From contig CM043953.1 in assembly GCA_014529385.2 (NCBI GenBank), positions 113,339,549-113,399,548 on the forward strand: DNA of 60,000 nt. Reading direction: 5' to 3'. A program made the position numbers and the translations under genes. The notes under the pieces are model-generated. The model did not search any database. It saw only the letters and a program-made list of their open reading frames with translations, and had not been told where the DNA came from. Source of the DNA: Adiantum capillus-veneris (Eukaryota > Streptophyta > Polypodiopsida > Polypodiales > Pteridaceae). Positions 32,464-42,859 of the stretch are shown here, piece after piece. Position 1 is the first letter of the stretch. Every line of letters starts with the position of its first letter.

Positions 32464-32659
32464 TGAAGGGGATCGGGGAGCACCACAGACGTATAGTGAG
32501 AGAGAGAGAGAGAGAAGGAGACACACAACACGATGTGGGTGGGGAGACTCAAAAGAGTGAGCAGCCCCCTATACACTTATGCTATGTATAAGGTATACAA
32601 GTCAGTGGGCGCCCAAACTCTGGGCGGCCGGGCAAGGCACAGACGCCTATACCCCAACA
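32464..32659 (-). repeat. 5' LTR, element B
   Basis: 196 bp; followed on the right by ATAAC. The extra length is in an AG-rich repeat. Confidence 0.95.
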
Positions 32660-32664
32660 ATAAC

Positions 32665-33327
32665 TACCACATAATGGAACGCTTGGAAGAATGTTGTGGA
32701 TGAAGCTTTGAGGAAGGATCAAGTAGAAGACTTGCAGGATGCCTTGCGAACATTTCATCTGAAGATGGGTCAATGGCGCATCTAGATTAGATAGCTAATA
32801 AAGATCATTAATGAACCTCTTCAACTAATAGTTAAAGCCTCCAAGATTCCAGAGAAAGAGCTTGCAATAGTGAAGCTTGAAAAACCGAGTTCAAGGAGAT
32901 GGCTAAATTATGTTCGAAGCCCGAATCGAAGTCAACCAACCACTTCCTGAAGGATGGATTCACACATCATCCTTTTGTCATAAGCTTGCCCGAGCTAGAC
33001 TAACTAGAGGCCGATGAACACTATATGATGCAGAGACAAAGACTTTGAAGGCTTTAACGCCATATGAAACGAAGATAAAGACTGCTCACAAGGAGCAACT
33101 CGAGCAGGAAGCTCTTTACTCACTTGTCCAAAAAAGGAGAATGCCGCATTGCGGGTTCAAGGGGATTCCAATACTCCACGAGTTACCTAGAAACCTCTAA
33201 AGAAGAAGGCTCCATATAAGCAAAAGGCAGTTCGGTGGACTAAGCGTGCTTAATTCATATTGAATTAATCCGAGGATTGGTTGAAATTCTGGAAATATTC
33301 CAAACTTCAAGAAAAGGGGGAAGGAAA
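32665..33327 (+). other. Coding-like remnant and flank
   Basis: Continuation of the frame split by element B to 32786, then short frames only. A purine-rich run (GAAAAGGGGGAAGGAAA) at 33311-33327 looks like a PPT. Confidence 0.4.
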
Positions 33328-33751
33328 TGTAGATGGTGGGAACGGCCTCTAGACAAGAAGTTCAGACTGGTGGCTGAACTAGTAATTATTGCACCTAGTT
33401 ACTGCAATAATTCTATAGGAGACAGTCAGTTAGAGGCCCAATCCAACGGCTATAAATAGGACCCACTATTCATTTTCCACGTTACAATTTATCACAGAGT
33501 TTATTGTCTTGGAGCTCTTTACGCTCTTGTACTCTTGTAACTCTTTTATCATTAAGCCCAAAGCAGATTTTGGCTCATACTGTTGTACCCTAATTACACT
33601 CATCTGCATACATATTCCAGTTCCAGTTTCCATTTCAATTCCAGTCTTGTGCTTCATTTCAGCCTTTGTCTGTATGTTCTAAAGTCTCTATCTGATTTTG
33701 CTTGCCTGATCTGAACTAACTCTAACTGACCAACCTTGAATAGGTGTCACA
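33328..33751 (+). repeat. Probable LTR (plus orientation)
   Basis: Starts TGTAGATGG right after the PPT-like run and contains a good TATA box, TATAAATAGG, at 33451-33460. It ends near GGTGTCACA at 33751, where a minus-strand gypsy RT frame is abruptly joined. The partner LTR was not found, so the boundaries are tentative. Confidence 0.5.
33451..33460 (+). promoter_or_regulatory. TATA box in probable LTR
   Basis: TATAAATAGG, consensus plant TATA element, with a CT-rich stretch downstream. Confidence 0.55.
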
Positions 33752-35760
33752 AGTGACCGGGTCTTTCCACATAGAACCATCTTTTTTCTTCACCAATAAG
33801 ATTGGTGAAGCCCATGGAGAATTGATGGGTTTAATAAAGCCTTTATCTACATAGTCTTGCAATTGCTTTTCAACTTCTAAGTGTTGTGCATGGCCTAGTC
33901 TATAAGGTGGTCTGTAGATAGGCTTTGCATCTTTAAGTAAATCAATAGCATGATCTACTTCACCTCTTTCAGGGGGTAAACCCTTTGGCAAACATCTTAA
34001 AATTACTCTAACAAGACTTTTGAATCACTTTCATAATCACTACGAGAAGACAAAGATGAGTAGGAAACCCAATCTTTCATTTCTACATCATAGTCCTTAT
34101 TTACAACAGATCGACACCAAAGCATATATACATCACAAGACCTTCCCTTTACAATCTTTTGCAACTCAAGAGAACATATCAAAGGACTATTGTGTACATC
34201 ATGCTCACCTTGTATAGCAAAATTTTTGCCTTCTTTTTCAAATTATATTTGAGTTTTACCGGTAACTCTGTTTCAAAGAAGGCCCTAATCCCCACAGACA
34301 TTCCCTTCCCAAAACCAAGTCCAAACAATTTATATTCATGATGTGGAAGTCAAGTGTGTCTTTATACCCTTGTATCCCAACTTCCAAATTGGATACCATA
34401 TATCTTCTTATCTTCACCATGCATCATAGAGACAACAAATTGGTGAGTGCTTGGTTGTTGAGAAATTTTAAATTTCTTGACAAGAGCGTAGTTCACAAAG
34501 TTGTGTGTGGAAATCATCTATCATGACCCTCACCCTTTTCCATCATGTGGACCAAAACTTGATTTCCACATGCTTGTTGACAAACACCAATGATGCTCTT
34601 TGTCCTTGTGCAACACTTCTATGAATTTATACTTTTCATTACCATTTATCAGAAGTGTTTGTACCACATGGATTTGCCTCTCTTTATGACTCTTGTCAGT
34701 ACCTTTATCCTTTTCATCATCTTTTTTACTTTTGTTATTTGGACAGATCCATTGAGAATGGCCGAGTGACAACCAAAAAAAGCATAAGTTTTCTTTTTTG
34801 GCCTTTGCAAAGTCCTCTAGGTTCAACCTAGGTCCTAGTGCAACCCTCTTTTTAAAATAGTGGTTTAACCTCCTTATTAAATGGGAATTTTCTTTTTCCT
34901 TTTAGAAAAGGCCATGATACCCTTGTATCTATGGATTTGGGCTCAATTTGAGTGGGATTAGAAGCTGTCAAGCGAGTATTATCTTCATAAATTTGCGCAA
35001 ATTTAATTGCTTTCTCCAAAGTTTTTGGTGCACTTCTTTTGACTTCTCTCTTGAAATGTCTATTTAATCCCCGTATAAACCCTCTTGTTTTGTGAAATTC
35101 ATCTATCCCTTGAAGTAAAAAGGATTATTTCTCTATAATGTGCAATGTAAGCAAGCAAAGGCCTACCCCATTGCATAGCTTTGTCCCAAGACTCCCCATT
35201 TCTTTCTGGTTCATTTTCACGGAGAAATTATTCACAAAAATGCTCTCAAATTGAGCCCAATCCCCTAAAATATTTCTCGATTCCTTGAGACCCATCCGTC
35301 GTTTGTAGGCTTTTGGCCCCAATGATAGACTAGCCTCAAGTGGCTAGTACTCAAGTGGGGTATTTTTTAGCATATGTAGGTCTTGCCATTTCTGTAGGAA
35401 AGTATAAATAGAATCTTTGTTTCTATCTTTTTCCTCACCATTAAATTGAGGAGGTTTCATGTCTTTGAGCATAGGTTTTTCTTTAGGTCTAGATTAAGTT
35501 TCAGGAGGAGGGAAATCAGTCTCTTTATACTTAGCTCCACTGTCCCTAGACATGGAAAGCATGTTTGGATCAACTGGCACAAAAGACACTGTCATCAACC
35601 ACTTACCCTTCTGCATATACTCAGACAACTAGGTCATTGGATGTTTGAGACCATCTAGAGCAACCAAAAATGTTTGTAATTATGATTTGATGTTTTCTAT
35701 CCTATGTACTATCATCTCATGGTGCTCACGGGATGGCACATACCACTCTTCCCCTATGTA
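33752..35760 (-). pseudogene. Ty3/gypsy gag-protease-RT remnant, 3' truncated
   Basis: Read on the minus strand. Gag core: KPPQFNGEEKDRNKDSIYTF and LQKWQDLHMLKNTP at about 35450-35340, then WAQFESIFVNNFSVKMNQKE (35125-35322). One damaged zinc knuckle, CFFW..GHSQWIC, lies near 34760. A protease end (LDLVLGREC, then GLGPSLK) is at 34260-34335. The start of RT is at 33991-33770: YRPPYRLGHAQHLEVEKQL, KGFIKPINSPWASPILLVKK, KDGSM. RT stops there at the junction with the LTR-like segment. Stops and frameshifts are many. The piece at 36945-37440 on the other strand is a second copy of part of it. Confidence 0.85.
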
Positions 35761-36160
35761 CTCAATCCCGTACATATTTTGATCTTAATTGGTGTCGATC
35801 TCAGATTGCTTTTGATTTTGGTCTTTTTCCATGGTTGTAAGTTTCAAAAGCAAAACTCACTTAAAAACTTGAATCAGACGGGGAAAAAAGTAAGGTAAGA
35901 AGGCTATGTAGAAATTTACAAAACTTCCTTGTGCTCATCGTGCAAGAAATATGAGGCCATCATCTCCTGGTTGATCTTTACGAGCATCCTCTTACATGTA
36001 AAGTAGTTGGCCCTTTGTAATTTGAGATTATATGTTGCTGGTTACGTTGTAGTCACCCTTTCCTCATACCAATCATTGTTGCTTCAATTTGCTACCTTGG
36101 CCCTTTATTTCGGTCCTGACTATGCTGACCCAACTCTTGAGATACCCTTAGAATGATCAA
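35761..36160. other. Gene-free interval
   Basis: Nothing recognisable. Confidence 0.45.
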
Positions 36161-36167
36161 TTGGGAT

Positions 36168-36361
36168 GTGAACAATGGTATGGAAAGGACTACTAAGACA
36201 TTAGACTTTGAATTGAACATTTAGTGACTTTCAAGAGAACAACTCTAGTACCTCTTTCATCAAGGTGTGAACATTGGTATGGAAAGGACCACGAAAACAT
36301 TAGACTTCGAATTGAATGCTCAATGACTTTCAAGAGAAAAAGTATGGTATCTATTTCACCG
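36168..36361 (+). repeat. Tandem duplication of about 99 bp
   Basis: 36168-36266 and 36267-36361 both read GTGAACA.TGGTATGGAAAGGAC...ACATTAGACTT.GAATTGAA and GACTTTCAAGAGAA in order, with about 15% differences. Confidence 0.8.
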
Positions 36362-36572
36362 GAAAGATGCGTGCTTGGAGCAAGCAAGGGGAGTGAGGGT
36401 GCTCAATGCACAAGAAGGGCAGGGAGGGCTAAGGAAGCTTAGTATGAATAGGTGCCTTCCATGCACAGAGAAGCATCTTAGCAGTAGTAGTGTAGCCTTG
36501 GAAAAACGAGCAATGATGTCTATGGACCTGAGCCCCTCGCAACGACGAGTCAGAGGGAGAGAAAGAGAAAGA

Positions 36573-36587
36573 GCCTATGGCTCTGAT
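36573..36587 (-). other. Primer binding site-like sequence
   Basis: Minus strand TTGTATCAGAGCC follows the LTR-like end after a short spacer, one change from TGGTATCAGAGC. It supports calling 36593-36923 a minus-orientation copia 5' LTR. Confidence 0.55.
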
Positions 36588-36592
36588 ACAAG

Positions 36593-36679
36593 TGTAACAA
36601 AGCATAGTGTAACAAAGCAAGCTTGAAGTAGTGAAGTAGGGCTTGCGGTTCGCAGCTCGCAGTAGGGTACACACACACA

Positions 36680-36774
<95 letters not shown>

Positions 36775-36923
36775 CAGGAGCCTCCACTCCCCTCTCATTA
36801 CCTCCAAGGCCGCCTCCCTGCATGGGAAAAATCCTTCAGAAATTGGCACTTGGCACTTAATAGTACTTAGAGGCGGTTCCTACAGCCACAACCCCTACTC
36901 TAGTGTTGTGCATGTGCATCACA
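36593..36923 (-). repeat. copia-type LTR copy, minus orientation, with long (AC)n
   Basis: Ends TG...CA on both strands (TGTAACAAAGC...GCATCACA). An inverted copy lies at 37446-37692. The (AC)n tract accounts for the larger size here. Confidence 0.6.
36669..36772. repeat. (AC)n microsatellite
   Basis: About 52 AC units with a single C interruption near the left end; the reverse-strand frames (Cys-Val runs) are artefacts of it. Confidence 0.97.
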
Positions 36924-36944
36924 TTCCTTCCAATGAAAAGTATG

Positions 36945-37436
36945 AATTTATAGAAGTGTTGCACGAGGACAAAGAGCATCATTGTTGTTTGTCAACCAGC
37001 ATGTGGAAATCAAGTTTTGGTCCACATGAGCTGGTAAAAATGCATGGGTTGTAAATGGGAAAAGGATCAGGGTCATGAGAGATGACTTTGCCACACATGA
37101 GGAGTGTTGCTCGAGGACAAAGAGCATCATTGTTGTTTGTCAACCAGCATGTGGAAATCAAGTTTTGGTCTACATGAGCCGGTAAAAATGCATGGGTTTG
37201 TAAATGGGAAAAGGATCAGGGTCATGAGAGATGACTTTGCCACACACAAATTTCTGAACTAAGGTCTTGTCAAGAAATTAAATCTTTCTCAACAACCAAG
37301 CGCTCACCAATATGTCGTCTACATGATGCATGGATAAGATGGGATGCATATGTATCTAATTTGGAAGTTGAAATACAAGGGTATACAGACATGCTTGACT
37401 TCCAATTATGAATATGGATCATGTGGACTTGGTTTT
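36945..37436 (+). pseudogene. gypsy gag/protease fragment with internal tandem duplication
   Basis: NEKYEFIEVLHEDKEHH and CLSTSMWKSSFGPHE match the minus-strand copy at 34530-34640 (EKYKFIEVLHKDKEHHW). The block 36956-37103 is repeated at 37104-37251 (about 148 bp, a few substitutions). The fragment ends in the protease motif VDLVLGRE-like text, directly at the LTR copy at 37446. Confidence 0.7.
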
Positions 37437-37445
37437 GGGAAGGAA

Positions 37446-37692
37446 TGTGATGCACCCTATAGTTGAGCGCATGCACAACACTAGAGTAGGGGTCATGGCT
37501 GTGGGAACCACCTCTAAGAACTATTTAGTGCTAGGTGTCAATTTGTAAAGGATTTTTCCCATGCAAGGAGGCGATGTCGAAGGCCATGAGAGGTGAATGG
37601 AGGTTTCTCATGCGTGTGTGTGTGTGTGCGTGTGCATGCGAGCTGCGAGCCCTGCTTCAAGCATGCTTCGTTACAAAGCTTGCTTTGTTACA
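37446..37692 (+). repeat. copia-type LTR copy, plus orientation
   Basis: TGTGATGCAC...GCTTTGTTACA, the reverse complement of 36593-36923 with a much shorter (GT)n tract (37614-37636). Confidence 0.6.
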
Positions 37693-38023
37693 ATAAGGCT
37701 GCTTGTAGTGCTACATGTGAGTCAATGTGGTTATGGAGGCTACTTTCAAAGATTGGCTTGCCACAACAAATGACCATGATCTACTTGGACAACTATAGTT
37801 ATATAGCCATTACAAGGAACGTGATTTTCATGCCCGGACCAAGCATCCAGAGGTACAATACCATTATGTTTGTGAAAAGACCAAAGGTGGCTCTACTTGA
37901 CTAGAGGATGTTCCGATGTCTGACAACCCTGCTAATATCTTCACCAAACCTCTACCACATGCAATATTATCCTCTCGTGCCATCTCCCTTGGATTGGCTC
38001 CCCATCTAAGAGTTGTGAGGGGG
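37693..38023 (+). pseudogene. copia RNase H, C-terminal part, with PPT
   Basis: KAACSATCESMWLWRLLSKI, then MIYLDNYSYIAITRN, then in a shifted frame FHARTKHPEVQYHYV and NPANIFTKPLPH, all diagnostic of the copia RNase H end. A PPT-like GTGAGGGGG precedes TGTTAGAG at 38024, which should be the 3' LTR start. The upstream part is cut off by the LTR copy at 37446-37692. Confidence 0.85.
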
Positions 38024-39730
38024 TGTTAGAGTTTTAATTTCCTAACCTGTGGTGGCTCTAGTACCTCCTAGGAGTAGATTAGGGAGTGAGGGCAATTTTG
38101 TGACCGTGGTCTGCCATACCTGAGGTAAACATACTTTCTTGATGGAGCATTCCACGATTTTGCCCACTTGGTGGGATGGCATGAGGTAGGACCCTTGTTC
38201 TTAAAGTTTCTCAGGGTCAAAGTCTTAATGTTTTGCATTCGTCCCTAGCTAAAAATGTGGGCAGTATGTCACTAAAGTGACTTTTAAGATTTCAATCGTG
38301 GGTTTTTTTGATGTAGATAGGTCATTTTTTGCCATCTGTCCCTCCCCAAGTTGTATTTGGCGTGTCAGTTGTAAGCACCTACTCACTAATCCCACATGAG
38401 CAACAAATTAGAACCCGCTCATTGAGCCATGTTCATCAAACGCTCCTAAGGATTCAAAACACTTGAAAATTTGCAAGCGTGGTTAGAGGAGTACTAATTA
38501 TTTAGCATAAAGCATTGGGATTTACAACTTGTCTACGAGCCACTTGACTCTAGTGTTATGCGATCCGAGGTTTAGAGATACGACTTTGGATCAAATATCC
38601 ATATAGGACTTCTTACTAGACAGTAAAATATAAAATTCTCTTGCCCTTTCCAATATGGTAGTGTTCACCTTGATGGGAAGATTTTTAGGCTTTGAACTTA
38701 TCGATTGGGGTGAATGTGAATTTGAGCTCGCCGTTTCAATACCCATTGGAATTATGGTGCAGCCTAATATTCTAGTCCTATGGGATTCACTATGGATGGC
38801 AGTAATGGACTTCCCCGTTGGTTGTGGAAAGTACAAGAAGGCAACGACTTCATTTGGCTATTTCATAATCGATACCCTTTGTTGCCCTTCGTGGTAACCA
38901 TGTGCTTTTGAGGAGCTAGTTTGGCACCCATATAATTACTAGATGAGACTTTACTAGATTGCCTCACTGCTTGTTGTAGCCAAGATTAGGGATGTTTCGG
39001 AGGCGGCGGCGTTGGAGCTACTAATTTTGGTTGTGTAGGCCATTCCTTCTTTGGTAGTGGCTACCATTTGAACAAAAGTGGTGCCTATGGAGCATAAGCG
39101 GTGGAAGCTTCTGCCATGCAAACATAGGGATAATTCCTAAAGCACTAAGAGTGATAGTGAAGGTTTGGTTGGCTCAGTAGTGGACATTCCATGGTTGGCT
39201 TATTGGTAGCTTGTAATGGAACTTTGATTGTCCCAAGTTTGGTGTTGTAGGTGGTTTGATTTGTTTCCTAGTCAATATTGCATGTGCTTCATCTCTTCCA
39301 AGGGTAAGTAAGTATGGTTGAGAGTGCGCATTGAGTTGGCGGTGCAACATGAAATGTGCCTTGGCTAGTGAAGTGTTGGAGAGGGCGCTATAAATTGACT
39401 ATACCGAAAGTATGTGTTGGCATGTTAGTGAAGTTGTGCAGGGTTGTGGAGGTATTGGATTCTGACTGTAGAGAGAGAGCTTTTGGCAAGTCTCATATGA
39501 GAAGACATTATTACTAGCTCTAGAATCTAGAAGTGTTGTGATCGTGAAATGTTTTAGCTTAGAATCTACCAGTAGAGGAGGGTCTGATTCTATTCCTTTT
39601 GCATGTTTTAGACGGTTGACTTGCCAACAATGCAGTTTGTCATCTTGAGGAGCTCTTTTTGCATCTTCTTCTAGGGCTTGTGCTTCAACCTTCTTTTGCT
39701 TGCAAAAAATTTACTGTAACATTTCAATAA
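38024..39730 (+). other. 3' LTR start and unassigned sequence
   Basis: TGTTAGAGTTTTAATTTCC begins the probable copia 3' LTR; its end could not be placed. The rest, including an 80-codon frame at 38655-38897, has no recognised feature. Confidence 0.45.
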
Positions 39731-40070
39731 TGAGAGGCTTTATATATTTTTTGATCCTTGAGCCATTTATGTACACGTTCAGTGGAGTTCCATCTAGTGT
39801 TGCAAGATGAACCGCCCCCCCATTGGTAATATCACTCAAGAAAAACGGACATAGGCCTCTATCCGTGAGTTTTCACTTGTTTTTCTTTAGGGTAAATAGA
39901 AGAACAAGGTCTCCCTTCTTGAGCTTATGAGACGGATATTTTGGTCAAACTAGGCCTTACATATCCTCTTCTTGAGATACATCTCGTGCACTACCTTGAG
40001 CCTTGTCTTGTCAAGTTCCTCGAGTTCCTCTAGCCTATTTGAAAAGGCATGAGTTGTCCATTCCATAGGG
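39731..40070 (-). pseudogene. Ty3 integrase C-terminal domain fragment
   Basis: Minus strand KLKKGDLVLLFTLKKNK, LSDITNG, AVHLATLDGTPLNVYINGSR and IKKYIKPL match the C-terminal (GPY/F-type) region of plant Ty3 integrases. A run of eight or nine C/G bases at about 39810-39818 causes a frameshift between DITNG and AVHL. Confidence 0.75.
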
Positions 40071-40164
40071 ACTCCATCCCAGTGTTAGAAAAAAACCGGG
40101 GTCTAGTGTATTTTAACTGGCTGAAATTATAAAATCCCGGTTAGATTTTGAGCTTGCACTTAAG

Positions 40165-40295
40165 AAAACCGGCAAATTTACACAAGTTTTAGTGTAATTA
40201 CCGGCAAAGGTTCAAATTTTGACCTAAAAACCGGAAGAATTTCAAGTTTTCCCTTATTTTGATTGGCTAGGAAAAATGTATTTTTCTAGCCCTGC
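40165..40295 (+). repeat. Dispersed repeat, direct copy of 3385-3524
   Basis: Shares AAATTTACACAAGTTTTAGTG and TAGGAAAAATGTATTTTTCTAG with the copy at 3.4 kb in the same order and spacing. Confidence 0.7.
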
Positions 40296-40299
40296 TCCA

Positions 40300-41087
40300 T
40301 CCGATGGTGTTCGGGAGTAAGAATTCCATAAGAAGTACGTTAAGTCCATACACAAGGTGTACTCCCCACCAAGACTTTATAGTCTATTTGATAGGATCTC
40401 AATACTCTTGGTGGTGTCCTCCCAAGTTTTTCTACCCCCTTCTATCATTTTAGTGAGTTCTACGCATAGCACTTTTTTAGTGCTCTTTGCATGTCTACTG
40501 CGTTAGGGTGATATGGCGTGAACGAAAGAAAGGGCATATGAGTAAAAAACGATTACAATAAAAGAGTGGTAGAACATATTGGATATTTACCTTTAAAAAT
40601 GTGTAACGAAGCCAATAGCTTCAAACCATTCATTACCAACTTCCTTTTTGAGAAAATTAGTATCTGTAGAAATTCACATCTATCACACGTACTAGAAAAA
40701 GCATACATTAGTAGATATACGCTCTCTGTTGTAAGAAGTTCACAATTCTAGAAATGGAACATAAACTATCTTGGTTATTTGGTTAGCACATTTTGGATGA
40801 CATAATAGAATTGTTGGTCCATCTCATACCCTTGCATGTTTACGAAGTTGATTCTTGAGAGACACTAGTATTGCCGACCGCCTTCGGCGGCCTCTCTCTT
40901 TTTCTCTTCACATACCCACGCCCTCCCTCTCTTTGTATCTCGCTGTGACATAGGGGTTGCAGGTCACACTGCTCATATCAATCTGGTGCCGACACGTGTT
41001 TGAGAACAGGGGTTGAAATCTCTTTTGTTGATGTAATTACATCCGTTCTGTTGATCTTATAGTAGTAGGCAATTTACCTCTTATATT
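40300..41087. other. Gene-free interval
   Basis: No supported gene. A small perfect inverted repeat CCGCC-TTC-GGCGG occurs near 40880. Confidence 0.45.
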
Positions 41088-41651
41088 ATGGCGCAATTGT
41101 GGAGGCTTGTGATAGTCTGCGTCGGTGTGTTAGCGGCAAGCAAGAGAGCATGGATCAAGCTACAGGAAAGCCATGGGCAGTCCTCCCCCCCGTCAAGGGT
41201 TGCTGTAAACTTCCAAAATCACATTCGGCGCTGGTCTATTCACGACCTCACCCTCGGACTTGGCATGGTCCCAGCTGCCTGTTGCCCTGGCACACACATA
41301 TTTCATGTCATGCACACACATGGCTCATGTGTACGTGACACGTTTAGATATGCAAGGAAGATTGTATTTGTATGTAGGGCGCTACATGCATGTGCCATAG
41401 AATGCATTTTCGAAGCAATCGTTGCAGAGAAAGAACCCACACCTCCTTTTGGAGAACCCAATGAGGAGCTGAGCAAAGACTCTGAGTTAGTTTCTTGCAC
41501 GCGCAGAGCATTGGCGGGCCATGGCGGAGGCCGTGTATGTGTGCAACGGGTCTTCTTTCTCTTACATGTCCGACCTCCTTGCCAAGCAATAAACCCATGC
41601 AACCCAGCGAACTGCATACACATACACATTGACAATAAATTATTAGATTAA
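41088..41651 (+). CDS. Hypothetical ORF, 187 codons
   Basis: Starts MAQLWRLVIVCVGVLAASKR, which could be a hydrophobic signal segment, and then shows no known domain. It has many Cys, His and Arg and no close neighbour in the same strand. It may be a chance frame in repeat DNA; I give it because it is the longest unexplained plus-strand frame between 38 and 44 kb. Confidence 0.2.
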   Translation: MAQLWRLVIVCVGVLAASKRAWIKLQESHGQSSPPSRVAVNFQNHIRRWSIHDLTLGLGMVPAACCPGTHIFHVMHTHGSCVRDTFRYARKIVFVCRALHACAIECIFEAIVAEKEPTPPFGEPNEELSKDSELVSCTRRALAGHGGGRVCVQRVFFLLHVRPPCQAINPCNPANCIHIHIDNKLLD

Positions 41652-42004
41652 GCTTGTTGTAATGTCCAACCCAAGCAGAACCTACATGACCATATTGACC
41701 AACAAAAGAAGCCAAATATATCTATACCTACCATCTAAGGCCCATTAGTGCATTTGGATATATAAGTTCACGATTCTAAATGCACCTACCTTTAGGTGCA
41801 TTTAGGAGGCTATATTTTGTGCAGTAAACACACTATAAGTTGTTTTTCATTGCCATCGCATGGTGCCTGCAAGGCTACCTCTTGGAGGGTCTCCATAGCT
41901 ACTCACATTTGCACGCCCAAAAAAGCGAAAGATGATGTCGTGCACCAATTCCCCCTCTTAGAATTCGGGTGTCCTATAGGGAATAGTAGAAGATGAATAC
42001 ACAA

Positions 42005-42490
42005 TCTGTCATAAAATCTAATATCTAACCAACCCAAATGATTTTCTCATATTAAAGTGATCATTTAATGTGGGAGAATAAATGGGAACAAGGGTTAAGA
42101 TATAGACACGTGCTTATAGAATTATCTCGACACGGGGCCAATGGTAAAGGGGCCCAAATGAGAGATGATCTATCAAAGAGCAAGGCTAACCATAAGACCT
42201 TAGGGTTAGCTTCATTGAAGACCTCCAATAATTAGCGTAAAAGTCCTTTGACCTAGTGCTGAGCTTGAGGTGGGAACCCGGCCCAAGCTTAAGGTGCTTG
42301 TCGTGCTTGATGACTAAGGTGCTTGAGGTGCCTGATGATTGAGATGCTTGAGGTGCTTGATGATTGAGGTGCTTGTCATGCTTGAGATGCTAGGGCTGTA
42401 CTTGAGGTGAGAACCCATCCCAAGTTTGAGGGGCTTAACGGCCAAGCTTGTGGTGAGAACTAGGCCCAAGGTTGAGTGGCTTGAGGTGTG
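42005..42490 (-). repeat. Dispersed repeat with GGTGCTTGA minisatellite, inverted copy of 2860-3230
   Basis: 42005-42300 is the reverse complement of 2860-3230 (for example TTTAATGTGGGAGAATAAA and AAGGTGCTTG). 42290-42490 consists of degenerate units of GGTGCTTGATGATTGA type, as beside the other copy. Confidence 0.75.
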
Positions 42491-42839
42491 CAAAAGTCGA
42501 GATTCAATCCCTACAAGGAGGGGGCGAGCCCTACAAGAGGGGGGATGAGAGAGAACACACACACACTCACACAAGGCATGCTTGGTACAAAGAAAGCAAG
42601 AGGGAGAGTTCCTCGTCATGTTGCCCTCATGGTGTGCTTGAAGCCTATTGGTTGGCCACCCAAGGGGTCCAATGATAATTTAGGAGATTTAATTAATTGA
42701 TTTTGTATTTATCAAGTCCTCTCTCTCAAAGGGGAAAGGGGGACACTTGTCCGAAGGCTACCCTTGTTGCTTGGTATGACTATTGCTTCTGATTGGCTAG
42801 GCCTGGAGGGGTCCAATGAGCTTCAAGCATGAGCTACAA

Positions 42840-42858
42840 GGGGGGGGGGGGGGGGGGG
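42840..42858 (+). repeat. Poly(G) tract, 19 bases
   Basis: Uninterrupted G run; second long G homopolymer of the window. Confidence 0.9.
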
Positions 42859-42859
42859 T

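Larger units (their letters stand above)
28718..32659 (-). mobile_element. Complete non-autonomous copia-type element B, nearly intact gag-protease ORF
   Basis: Minus-strand unit of 3.9 kb: 5' LTR 32659-32464, PBS, 1.6 kb leader, one ORF (30818-28989) with a single internal stop, PPT, 3' LTR 28909-28718. A perfect 5-bp target duplication ATAAC lies at 28713-28717 and 32660-32664. LTRs differ at about five substitutions and a few repeat-unit indels. RT and integrase are absent. Confidence 0.95.

Noticed and set aside
21100-32659. Elements A and B considered as one large element with four LTRs
   Set aside because: Each pair of LTRs has its own flanking duplication (CTGGG/CTAGG and ATAAC) and its own PBS and PPT.
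36429-36870. Cys-Val and Thr-His repeat frames
   Set aside because: Translations of the (AC)n microsatellite on both strands.
40875-40895. Perfect small inverted repeat CCGCC-TTC-GGCGG as a terminator or RNA hairpin
   Set aside because: Isolated, not followed by a T run and not near a gene; likely chance.
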